This document shows positions 51,651 through 59,765 of a stretch of 64,000 nt of DNA, in pieces; within the stretch, counting starts at the first letter, position 1, and the number at the start of each line of letters is the position of its first letter. Made by a program: the position numbers and the translations under genes. A model generated the notes under the pieces. That model made no database searches, was not told the DNA's origin, and saw only the letters and a program-made list of their open reading frames with translations. This stretch comes from an uncultured Bacilli bacterium (GTDB taxonomy: Bacteria > Bacillota_I > Bacilli_A > RF39 > UBA660): assembly GCA_934122395.1 (NCBI GenBank), contig CAKOWQ010000003.1, positions 1 through 64,000 of the forward strand. The letters are read 5' to 3'.

Positions 51651-53645
51651 ATGAAAAAAATGAACATATTAATTTTTTTAGAAATAGTAGTAGCATTTAT
51701 TTGTAGTATTACGGTAGTATCTGCTGCAACGGCACAAATTACTGGAGGTGAGCCAACTGGAAGTGGTCATTATTGGCCGGATGTTACTCAAAATGTTTAT
51801 TCTGATATACTAGGATATGCTCCAAAATGGAAGACAATGCCTTTATATAGGGTAGACCCTGATGGTTCAATTCATGGTAGTGTGGTACTTATGATAAATG
51901 GTAAGCCTGTTTATTGCGTTGAGCCAGGAATATATGCAAGTTATGAGAGTATTGAATATGATACTAATTATCAATATGATGGTGAAAAGCATGCACGTAT
52001 ATATTCAGAAGACATGGCATGGATTTCATACTTTGGATATTTATCGCCAGCTGATGGAGTAAATCATTCTGACATTAGTTACTATGATGCTACTCAGAAT
52101 TTAGTGTGGCAAACAGTATATCCAGGATTTCGTACAATATACTTTACTGATGATAACGCAAAAGATAGTTCTGACACTTATAAAATAGCTGAAAAGTCAC
52201 AGGAAATATCAAATTTAATTGCTAAAGCTAAAGAAAAGCCTATAATAAATCAACCAGGAACTGTTACTGTGGGACAGACTATAACGTTTACCGGTGACTA
52301 TAGCCAGCTAAATGTAACTCTATCAAGTACTAAAGATGCAACTATAGTATCTAAAGATAGTTCAGGATTAAAAATAAAATTCAATACATTAAACTCCGTA
52401 AAAATAACAGTAAGTAAAATATTTAAAGGGGCTAATGATATAAGTAGTGTTGTATATACAAGTAGTGATTCTCAAGACGTTATATCGTTGGGATTAAAAC
52501 TACCCGCAGTATCAAATAGTATTACTGTAACTCCTAGGGGAAGTAATATATCATTAAAAAAAGTATCTTCTAGAGTTAGTGGATTCTTAGGAAATACAAC
52601 ATTAAAAGGCGCTGTATATTCAGTAAAATATACTGGAGATGCTAGTTATCCTGATTTTGAATTAACAACTGATGAAAACGGTAATGCAACTACTAAAGGT
52701 ACTAGTCATGATGGTAAATTACCATTAGGTACATATATAATAAAAGAAATACATCCAAGTACAGGTTATAGATTAGATACTAAAACTTATACAATAAAGA
52801 TAACTGCAGATAATTCAACTACAATTCAATCTGTTACTAGTACTGAACAAATAATTGAAGGTAAGATTCAAATTGTTAAAGTAGAAGCTAATGAAAAAAC
52901 AGGTATATTAACACCTGAACCTAATAAAGTGTTTAAGTTATATCCAAAATTCGGTGATAATCAAAATACAGAAATAGCAACATTAACAACAGATAAAGAT
53001 GGATATGCAACAGTATCTAATATTCCTTATGGAAAGTACGTTTTAAAACAAGTAGAACCATATGGTACTAGTGAACCAATTGGTTCAATTGATATTGAAA
53101 TTAATGAAAAAAATGAGGGGACTACTTTAAAATATGTTTTAGCAAACGCTCCATATAAAGCTAAAGTACGTATTGTTAAACGTGATAAAGATACAGATAA
53201 AGTAATAGAAAGTACTGGATTTAAATTTAAGATTAAATGGTTAAAAGATGAGAATGATAAAGATGTTAATGAATATGTTACTCAAACAATAACTTTAGCA
53301 ACAGGAAAAAAGAAAAAAATAGAATACTTTGAAACTGATACAGATGGAACAGTAATAACTCCTGAAGCTTTAAAACCAGGATTATATCAAATAGAAGAAA
53401 TCAGTACTGCTGATGGATATTTAAAAGGTGATAAACCATTGAAATTTAAAATATCTCCTCAATCAGTAGGTATTGAATTAGAAGATGATTATGGTGCTGT
53501 TTTAACAGTAGATTTCTATAATGAAAAAATAGTTGATGAACCAGAGCCAAATCCTAGTACATTTGATAATATAGTTTTTGTAGCACTTGGAATAGTTATT
53601 ACAGTAGGTGTTGGATTTGTAGCATATAGAAAGATAAATAATTAA
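51651..53645 (+). CDS. Thioester-domain surface protein with Cna-B repeats and NPxT sorting signal
   Basis: 664 residues. A signal peptide covers residues 1-26. The thioester domain follows, with Cys89 in PVYCVEPG and Gln149 in DATQNLVWQ, able to form an internal Cys-Gln thioester for covalent binding to host targets. Then a linker, and three SpaA/Cna-B domains: ISLKKVSS (with E-box IKEIHPSTGYRL), KIQIVKVEANEKTG and VRIVKRDKDTDK, where Lys/Asn/Glu can form isopeptide bonds. The C-terminus has EPNPSTFDN, a membrane helix and YRKINN, an NPxT-type sortase signal rather than LPXTG. AGGTGATAGT precedes the ATG. Thioester chemistry is inferred from the motif pair. Confidence 0.85.
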   Translation: MKKMNILIFLEIVVAFICSITVVSAATAQITGGEPTGSGHYWPDVTQNVYSDILGYAPKWKTMPLYRVDPDGSIHGSVVLMINGKPVYCVEPGIYASYESIEYDTNYQYDGEKHARIYSEDMAWISYFGYLSPADGVNHSDISYYDATQNLVWQTVYPGFRTIYFTDDNAKDSSDTYKIAEKSQEISNLIAKAKEKPIINQPGTVTVGQTITFTGDYSQLNVTLSSTKDATIVSKDSSGLKIKFNTLNSVKITVSKIFKGANDISSVVYTSSDSQDVISLGLKLPAVSNSITVTPRGSNISLKKVSSRVSGFLGNTTLKGAVYSVKYTGDASYPDFELTTDENGNATTKGTSHDGKLPLGTYIIKEIHPSTGYRLDTKTYTIKITADNSTTIQSVTSTEQIIEGKIQIVKVEANEKTGILTPEPNKVFKLYPKFGDNQNTEIATLTTDKDGYATVSNIPYGKYVLKQVEPYGTSEPIGSIDIEINEKNEGTTLKYVLANAPYKAKVRIVKRDKDTDKVIESTGFKFKIKWLKDENDKDVNEYVTQTITLATGKKKKIEYFETDTDGTVITPEALKPGLYQIEEISTADGYLKGDKPLKFKISPQSVGIELEDDYGAVLTVDFYNEKIVDEPEPNPSTFDNIVFVALGIVITVGVGFVAYRKINN

Positions 53646-53665
53646 GGCGCATATGCGCTTTTTTT
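53644..53665 (+). terminator. Terminator after the thioester-domain gene
   Basis: AAGGCGC pairs with GCGCTTT (one G-T pair), ATAT loop, T-run; it begins inside the stop codon. Confidence 0.85.
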
Positions 53666-53699
53666 ATGGGTGAATCCCCTCAACTAAAATAAATATTAT

Positions 53700-53708
53700 C
53701 ATAGAATA
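53700..53708 (+). promoter_or_regulatory. Possible sigma-K/E -10 element of gerE
   Basis: CATAGAATA fits the mother-cell sigma -10 CATA-NNN-TA. A candidate AC -35 core lies 15 bases upstream (53683-53684), one or two bases short of the usual spacing. Confidence 0.35.
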
Positions 53709-53745
53709 CTATGAGCAAATATATATAAGAAAGAGGGGAATTGTT

Positions 53746-53955
53746 ATCAAAGGAATATTAACACTTCGTGAGCGAGAAGTTTTCGAGTTATTGATATCTA
53801 ATAAAAACACTAAAGATATTTCTCAAGAATTGGGTATAAGTGAAAAAACGGTTAGGAATCATATATCTAATGTTATGCAAAAACTAGGAGTAAAAGGTAG
53901 GGCAGGTGCTGTAGTAGAACTTTTAAAAATGAATGAATTATCTTTAGATGAATAA
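53746..53955 (+). CDS. gerE: Spore germination/coat regulator GerE, ATC start
   Basis: 69 residues, a stand-alone LuxR-type HTH like Bacillus GerE. TLREREVFELLISNKNTKDI is the first helix pair; the recognition region is ELGISEKTVRNHISNVMQKL, ending GVKGRAGAVVELLKM. This is almost the GerE core sequence, with a shorter N-terminus. No ATG, GTG or TTG can start the frame upstream of the conserved part; ATC 53746 lies seven bases after AGAGGGG. In Bacillus GerE is the last mother-cell regulator and acts on coat genes with sigma-K. It is followed by gerM, as in Bacillus (with racE between there). Confidence 0.9.
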   Translation: MKGILTLREREVFELLISNKNTKDISQELGISEKTVRNHISNVMQKLGVKGRAGAVVELLKMNELSLDE

Positions 53956-53992
53956 AAATAAATAGACATCATAATATTTTATAGGTGATATA

Positions 53993-54949
53993 ATGCTAAA
54001 AAGAAAAGCTTTAAAAAAAATCATGATAACCACATTAAGTGTCTGTTTATTACTTGCTATTTATTTGATGCCTAGTAACAATGTAACTAATAATACCAAA
54101 AATAAATTAAAAGTAAAATATTCAGAGTCTTTGGAACAAATTAATATTTATTTATTAAATAATGAAAATCTTTTGGTAAGGACTAGTACCTTCGTAGATA
54201 AAGACAAAGAATTAATAGATAAAGCAAAGAGTGTTTTAAATAATTTAATTGATGCTAGCAACGATTTATTACCTAATGGTCTTAATGGAATTATTCCTAA
54301 AAAAACTAAAGTAATGGGGTTAACACATACTGAAGGAATAGTAAACGTTGATTTTTCTAAAGAGCTTTTAAATGTTGAATTAGATAGACAAGAGAAATTA
54401 TTGGAAGCTGTAACTTTTTCTCTTTTAGACATTGATGGTGTGAATGGGGTAATTATACAAGTAGATGGATCTAATATAAATACTCTGTGGAAAAATAAAA
54501 ATTTACCAATAATTTTTGATAAAAGTTATGGTATTAATAAAAAATATGACATAAGAAAAACTAAAGATATTCAAAAAGTAGTAATCTATTATATAGAGGA
54601 AATAGACAAAGAAAAGTATTATGTTCCTATAACGAAATATATTGATGATAATAGAGAAAAAATAAGTATTATTATTGATGAATTATCTAGTAATTATATT
54701 TATGAACCTAATTTAGTTAGTTATTTAAATCAAAATACAGAATTAATTAACTTTGAAATAGACAATGATACTATGATATTGAATTTTAATACAAGTATAT
54801 TTATGAGTGATAAGGAAATATTAGAAGAAGTTATTTATACAATAAGTTATTCTGTTTTTGATAATTATGAAGTTAAAGAAGTCATTTTTAGAGTTGATAA
54901 CGAAGAAATTTTAAAAAAAACTTTAAAAAATATTGAATTTGTAAAATAA
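53993..54949 (+). CDS. gerM: GerM-like sporulation/germination protein
   Basis: 318 residues. N-terminal membrane helix (about 9-26), then two GerMN domains: the first around INIYLLNNENLLVRTS, NGIIPKKTKVMGLTHTEGIVNVDFSKEL and the second around VVIYYIEEIDKEKYYVPITKYI, NTELINFEIDNDTMILNFN. In Bacillus GerM is a lipoprotein involved in engulfment and germination; here no lipobox is evident. AGGTGATATA precedes the ATG. It is 37 bases after gerE. Confidence 0.9.
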   Translation: MLKRKALKKIMITTLSVCLLLAIYLMPSNNVTNNTKNKLKVKYSESLEQINIYLLNNENLLVRTSTFVDKDKELIDKAKSVLNNLIDASNDLLPNGLNGIIPKKTKVMGLTHTEGIVNVDFSKELLNVELDRQEKLLEAVTFSLLDIDGVNGVIIQVDGSNINTLWKNKNLPIIFDKSYGINKKYDIRKTKDIQKVVIYYIEEIDKEKYYVPITKYIDDNREKISIIIDELSSNYIYEPNLVSYLNQNTELINFEIDNDTMILNFNTSIFMSDKEILEEVIYTISYSVFDNYEVKEVIFRVDNEEILKKTLKNIEFVK

Positions 54950-54984
54950 GTGGTGTATAATCAAATTACTGTTTGGTTATACCT

Positions 54985-55061
<77 letters not shown>

Positions 55062-55071
55062 TTATGAAATG

Positions 55072-55098
55072 AACTTGGATTAATTTCTAAGTTTTTTT
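55072..55098 (+). terminator. Terminator after tRNA-Arg
   Basis: AACTTGG pairs with CTAAGTT (one G-T pair), then T-run. Confidence 0.75.
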
Positions 55099-55182
55099 GT
55101 TATATTTTTTAAATTTAGGAAATAGTATGTATTAAGTTATTTGGTTGTGTTATAACTGTGCTAATGTGTGGTGGGTGAATTT

Positions 55183-56049
55183 ATGGATAGGTTCAATGTT
55201 GCCAAAAAGGCGGGTATAATTGGCATTATAGGAAATGCTTTTTTATTTGTCATTAAAATTATTGTTGCGATATTTAGTAAAAGTCAATCAATGCTTGCTG
55301 ACTCCGTTAATAGTGCTGGTGATATTTTTGCTTCTTTAATGACTTGGATTGGTAATAAAATATCTAGTGTTCCTAATGACGAAGATCATAATTTTGGTCA
55401 TGGAAAAGCCGAATATTTATTTTCAATGTTCATTAGTATTTCAATGATGTTAATAGCCATAAAGATGTTATACGATTCAATTTTATCAATTGTACTATCT
55501 AATAAATTAAATTTTTCATGGATTTTGATTATTGTGTGTTTAGTTACTGTTATTGTTAAAATCGCATTATTTATATATACCAAGAAAATATATAATGAAA
55601 CAGGAAACTTACTAATAAAAGCAAATATGGAAGATCATCGTAATGACTGTATTATTACATCTTTTACTACTGTAGCTATAATATTAACTAAATATAATAT
55701 TTATTGGCTTGACGGAGTTGTAGGTGTTGGAATATCAATATGGATATTTATAGTAGGATTACAATTATTTAGAGATAGTTATAATGTTTTAATGGATTCA
55801 TCTATTGATAATAAGTCTAAAGATGTTATTTTAGGCCTTATAAAAAATTACCCTGAAATTAAAAGAGTAGGTACTTTGTATTCAATTCCTATAGGATGTA
55901 AATATGTTGTAGTTGTCACTGTTTACATGAATGGTAAAATGGCTACTATTAAAAGTCATCGTGTGGCTGACAAATTAGAGAAAAAAATTGTAACTGAAAT
56001 TGATAAGGTAGAAAAAGTAATTGTTCATGTTGAGCCATTTATTAAATAA
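55183..56049 (+). CDS. Cation diffusion facilitator family transporter
   Basis: 288 residues, six helices. Family marks are SQSMLADSVNSAGDIFASL with the metal-site Asp residues, NFGHGKAEYLFSM, NMEDHRNDCIITS (second metal pair, His and Asp) and a cytoplasmic domain with GTLYSIPIGCKYVVVV and HRVADKLEKKI. It exports Zn2+, Mn2+ or Fe2+ by proton exchange; the metal cannot be told. GGTGGGTG precedes ATG 55183. Confidence 0.93.
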   Translation: MDRFNVAKKAGIIGIIGNAFLFVIKIIVAIFSKSQSMLADSVNSAGDIFASLMTWIGNKISSVPNDEDHNFGHGKAEYLFSMFISISMMLIAIKMLYDSILSIVLSNKLNFSWILIIVCLVTVIVKIALFIYTKKIYNETGNLLIKANMEDHRNDCIITSFTTVAIILTKYNIYWLDGVVGVGISIWIFIVGLQLFRDSYNVLMDSSIDNKSKDVILGLIKNYPEIKRVGTLYSIPIGCKYVVVVTVYMNGKMATIKSHRVADKLEKKIVTEIDKVEKVIVHVEPFIK

Positions 56050-56056
56050 AAATGCG

Positions 56057-56084
56057 TTGATATTATAAAATTAAATGTTATAAT
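56057..56084 (+). promoter_or_regulatory. Promoter of tRNA-Thr (CGT)
   Basis: TTGATA, 16-base spacer, TATAAT; the tRNA starts nine bases later. Confidence 0.7.
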
Positions 56085-56092
56085 ATCATTAG

Positions 56093-56168
56093 GCCGACTT
56101 AGCTCAGTTGGTAGAGCAACTCATTCGTAATGAGTAGGTCGTAGGTTCAAGTCCTATAGTCGGCACCA
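56093..56168 (+). tRNA. tRNA-Thr (CGT)
   Basis: Acceptor GCCGACT pairs with AGTCGGC; anticodon loop TTCGTAA gives CGT; encoded CCA. Confidence 0.97.
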
Positions 56169-56308
56169 TTTTTATTAATATAAATGTTAAGATATAAGTA
56201 AGATTTTACCAAAATCATTATATTTTTAGTTTAAAAATCTACTTTTATCGACTACTTTTTGTGTTTTAATTGAATAGTAGTACAATTTAATTAGAATAAG
56301 ATATAATT

Positions 56309-56332
56309 AGAGTCGTTTGACTCTTTTATTTT
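56309..56332 (+). terminator. Possible terminator upstream of cls
   Basis: AGAGTC pairs with GACTCT around GTTT, then TTTTATTTTT. The 250-base gap from 56169 to 56419 holds nothing else I recognise. Confidence 0.6.
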
Positions 56333-56419
56333 TGAAATTTATGTGAAATTATAGTCGGTTATGAGATTAATTGTAATTTAAAGTGTATAATGAAAATAGT
56401 AGTATGAAAGTGTGAATAA

Positions 56420-57934
56420 ATGAATAAAGGTAAAAAATGGTTTAGGGCTCTATTTAAAAGGCGAGTTCAAGTTGTCATGTTATTAATACTACAAATATTA
56501 TTAATTGCTTTTTTAATAATTAATGGAAGCAATTATTTAATTATAAATATTGGATTAGTAGTTATAAGTATATTAGTTGCGCTTCATGTAGTTGCAAAAG
56601 ATGATAAGAGTGAATATAAGTTGACATGGGTATTTCTTATTTTACTGTTTCCACTTTTTGGAGGATTGTTTTATTTATTATTTAAGTTTCAATCTTCTAC
56701 TAGAAAATTTACTAAAAGACTGGATAAATTTAGTGATGAAAATTTAGAACCTAATTATTTTACTAATACTATGTATTGTGATAATCCATTGGTTAGATAT
56801 CTTACTTGTTATAATAAATTTCCACTATATGATTGCACTAAAACTACGTATTTAGAAAATGGTCAATTGTTTTATGAGAATCTTTTAGAAGAACTAGAAA
56901 AAGCTAAGAAATATATATTTTTAGAGTATTATATTATTGCTCAAGGTAAAATGTGGAATAGCATTTTTGAAATATTAAAAAGAAAAGTAGAAGAAGGAGT
57001 GAAAGTGAGAATTATATATGATGATATGGGATGTTTATTACTTTTACCAAATAAATTCGACAAATATTTGAAACAATATGGAATAGAATGTGTAGTGTTC
57101 AATCCTTTTAGACCACTTTTAGCTACGATACAGAATAATAGGGATCATAGAAAAATAGCAGTAATAGATGGAATGGTTGCATTTACTGGTGGAATAAACT
57201 TATCAGATGAATATATAAATCCACATTGTAGACTCGGATGTTGGAAAGATGCTGGAATAAAGTTAGAAGGAAAGGCTGCTTGGACTTTTACTACAATGTT
57301 TTTAAAAATGTGGGAAATATCTTGTAATAAAAAAGAAAACTATTATGATTACTTTCCATGGAAAAAGAAGAAATGTAATATTTCAACAGATGGATATGTT
57401 CAACCATATGCCGATAGTCCACTCGATGGAGAAAATATAATTGAACATATATATTTATACATAATTAGTCATGCGAAGAAGTATGTATATATAAATACAC
57501 CATATTTAATTATAGATGATAACATAATGCAAGCTTTAAAAATGGCTGCTAAAAGTGGTGTTGATGTAAGAATTGTTGTCCCTCATAAATGGGATAAAAA
57601 GTTAGTTCATTTTACTACTAGATCTTATTATCAAACCTTAATTAAAGCAGGAATTAAAATTTATGAGTATTCCCTTGGATTTATTCATTCAAAAGTAATT
57701 GTATCCGATAATAACATTGCAACTGTTGGAACTGCAAATCTAGATTTTAGAAGCTTATATTTGAATTTTGAATGTGGTAGTTGTATTTATGATGCTAAAT
57801 GTATTATGAATATAAAAAAAGATTTTTTATCAACAGTTGATGTATCTTTAGAAATAACTTTAGAAGATTGTAAGACGAATTATTTTATAAGAAGTTTACA
57901 AGCAATTTGTAGATTATTTGCTCCTTTAATGTAA
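56420..57934 (+). CDS. cls: Cardiolipin synthase
   Basis: 504 residues. Two N-terminal membrane helices (about 15-35 and 40-60 plus a hairpin to 90) and two phospholipase D motifs: NNRDHRKIAVIDGMVAFTGG and GFIHSKVIVSDNNIATVGTANLD (both HxK-x4-D). It joins two phosphatidylglycerols to cardiolipin at the membrane. The ribosome site is weak (GAAAGTG). It lies 22 bases before the second acyl-CoA synthetase gene, so both may serve membrane lipid synthesis. Confidence 0.95.
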   Translation: MNKGKKWFRALFKRRVQVVMLLILQILLIAFLIINGSNYLIINIGLVVISILVALHVVAKDDKSEYKLTWVFLILLFPLFGGLFYLLFKFQSSTRKFTKRLDKFSDENLEPNYFTNTMYCDNPLVRYLTCYNKFPLYDCTKTTYLENGQLFYENLLEELEKAKKYIFLEYYIIAQGKMWNSIFEILKRKVEEGVKVRIIYDDMGCLLLLPNKFDKYLKQYGIECVVFNPFRPLLATIQNNRDHRKIAVIDGMVAFTGGINLSDEYINPHCRLGCWKDAGIKLEGKAAWTFTTMFLKMWEISCNKKENYYDYFPWKKKKCNISTDGYVQPYADSPLDGENIIEHIYLYIISHAKKYVYINTPYLIIDDNIMQALKMAAKSGVDVRIVVPHKWDKKLVHFTTRSYYQTLIKAGIKIYEYSLGFIHSKVIVSDNNIATVGTANLDFRSLYLNFECGSCIYDAKCIMNIKKDFLSTVDVSLEITLEDCKTNYFIRSLQAICRLFAPLM

Positions 57935-57956
57935 ATAGTGAAAGGTGATGGGAAAA

Positions 57957-59663
57957 ATGTTTAATTTTAGAAAAGAAAAAAATAGTAGTATCAATCTATG
58001 GGATAAATACTATAAAGATGAATGGAAAAATGTTAGCTTTTTTGAAGGCACTGTATATGAAAAAATTAAAGACGTTGCTTTAAAATATCCTAGTAATTAT
58101 GCACTAGAATACTTTAAGAAAAAATACACATATAAAGAGATGTTAAAAGAAATAGATAAGGCTGCTGATTCCTTAATAAGAATTGGGGTAAAAGAAAATG
58201 ATTATGTAACGATATGTATGGTTAATTGTCCAGAAGCTGTATTTAGTTTTTATGCAATTAATAAAATAGGAGCAATTGCAAATATTATTCATCCCTTATC
58301 TAGTGAGAATGAAATAAAGCATTATCTTAAAGAAGCTAAATCATCATATCTTTTAGTTAGTGATTTCATTTATTACAAAGTTAAAGATTTAAAACTAAAA
58401 AAAGTAATAGTAATTCCCATTTCTAATAGTATGAATTTTGTTACAAAAAGTTTATATAATATTACAACTAAAAAGAAATATAAGGCTAAGGAAATTAGTA
58501 AAAATGCTTTGATGTGGAATCAATTCTTAATGCTTAAGAAAGATGTTCAATACATTTTGCCAAGAAAGAATAAAGATGATGTGGCAGTTGTTTTATATAG
58601 TGGTGGAACTACTGGTAGTCCTAAAGGAGTAATGCTAACTAATTTATGTTTTTCTTCAATTGCTGAATCGTGTGATCTGATGGTTGATGATACAGAAGAA
58701 GGTAACAGTATTTTATCTTACTTACCAATATTTCACGGATTTGGTCTTGCAATATGTATTCATACACCATTATCTATTGGTATGAAATGTATATTAATTC
58801 CTAAAATAAATGTTAAAAAAATAAACAAAATTGTTGAAAAAACTAAACCTAATTTCTTACCTGTTATTCCTTCAATACTAGAAGTTATGACAAGAGATAA
58901 AAGAGCAAGTAAAAAGGCTTTGTCTAGTGTTTTATGTGTATTGTCTGGTGGAGATTTTCTAAATTATGATTTAAAGACTAAAACAGAAAAATATTTAAAA
59001 GATCATGGTGCTAACGCTGTTATAAGAATAGGATATGGATTAACTGAATCAACTGCTGCAACTTGTGTTAGTTTAGTTGAAAACTATGAGAAGGGTAGTA
59101 TTGGAATTCCATTTCTAAATACTAAATATAAAATAGTTAAAACTAACACTAATATTACTGCTGATTTTGATGAAATAGGTGAGATATGTATTTCTGGCCC
59201 TTCTGTTATGAAAGGTTATTTAAATAATCCTGTTGAGACATATAAGACTATAAGAGTACATGATGACGGTATTGCTTGGCTCCATACAGGGGACTTAGGA
59301 CGTATGGATGAGAATGGTATTTTCTATTTTGAAACAAGACTAAAAAGAATGATTATTTCTAACGGATGTAACATATATCCTAATTATTTGGAAGAAATAT
59401 ATAATAAGCATCCTTTAATAGAAAATTCGATTATTGTTGGAGTACGTGATGAAATAAAGCAACAAGTTGTAAAAGCTATTATTGTATTAAAAAAGAATAT
59501 AAAACTTACCGAAGAAGTAAAAAATAATATTGTCGAGTATGCTAAGAAAAATATCGTTAAATACGCATTACCTAAAGAATATGAGTATGTTGATGATATA
59601 CCTAAAACATCAATTGGTAAGGTTGACTATAGAAAACTAGAAAAAGGAAAAGATAAAGAGTAG
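57957..59663 (+). CDS. Acyl-CoA synthetase (AMP-forming), copy 2
   Basis: 568 residues, similar over its whole length to the protein at 41156 (shared INKIGAIAN-I-HPLSSE, SGGTTG-PKG, HTGDLGRMDENG, RLKRMIIS and the C-terminal IGKVDYRKLE with Lys). It activates a carboxylic acid, probably a fatty acid, with ATP and CoA. The substrate may differ from copy 1: the acyl-pocket segment reads FLPVIPSILEVM here and VLTGVPTLYEAM there. ATG 57957 follows AAAGGTGATGGG. It forms a unit with cls. Confidence 0.91.
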   Translation: MFNFRKEKNSSINLWDKYYKDEWKNVSFFEGTVYEKIKDVALKYPSNYALEYFKKKYTYKEMLKEIDKAADSLIRIGVKENDYVTICMVNCPEAVFSFYAINKIGAIANIIHPLSSENEIKHYLKEAKSSYLLVSDFIYYKVKDLKLKKVIVIPISNSMNFVTKSLYNITTKKKYKAKEISKNALMWNQFLMLKKDVQYILPRKNKDDVAVVLYSGGTTGSPKGVMLTNLCFSSIAESCDLMVDDTEEGNSILSYLPIFHGFGLAICIHTPLSIGMKCILIPKINVKKINKIVEKTKPNFLPVIPSILEVMTRDKRASKKALSSVLCVLSGGDFLNYDLKTKTEKYLKDHGANAVIRIGYGLTESTAATCVSLVENYEKGSIGIPFLNTKYKIVKTNTNITADFDEIGEICISGPSVMKGYLNNPVETYKTIRVHDDGIAWLHTGDLGRMDENGIFYFETRLKRMIISNGCNIYPNYLEEIYNKHPLIENSIIVGVRDEIKQQVVKAIIVLKKNIKLTEEVKNNIVEYAKKNIVKYALPKEYEYVDDIPKTSIGKVDYRKLEKGKDKE

Positions 59664-59678
59664 CAATACTCTTTTTTT
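59656..59678 (+). terminator. Terminator overlapping stop of acyl-CoA synthetase 2
   Basis: GAGTA, GCAA loop, TACTC, then seven T; the TAG stop is in the hairpin. Confidence 0.8.
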
Positions 59679-59694
59679 GAAAATTACATGAAAT

Positions 59695-59721
59695 TTAGCA
59701 ATCTTTATTGACAACTGCTAA
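59695..59721 (+). promoter_or_regulatory. CIRCE-like operator upstream of htpG
   Basis: TTAGCAATC (59695-59703), nine bases, AACTGCTAA (59713-59721). Against TTAGCACTC-N9-GAGTGCTAA this matches 15 of 18 arm positions, with exact 9-9-9 spacing. It covers the -35 of the htpG promoter, a position suited to HrcA repression. Confidence 0.72.
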
Positions 59722-59736
59722 CAAGAGGACTATATT
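59708..59736 (+). promoter_or_regulatory. Consensus promoter of htpG
   Basis: TTGACA, 17-base spacer, TATATT; overlapped by the CIRCE-like element. Confidence 0.85.
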
Positions 59737-59765
59737 ATGTTATGTACATAAAGGAAGGGATATAA

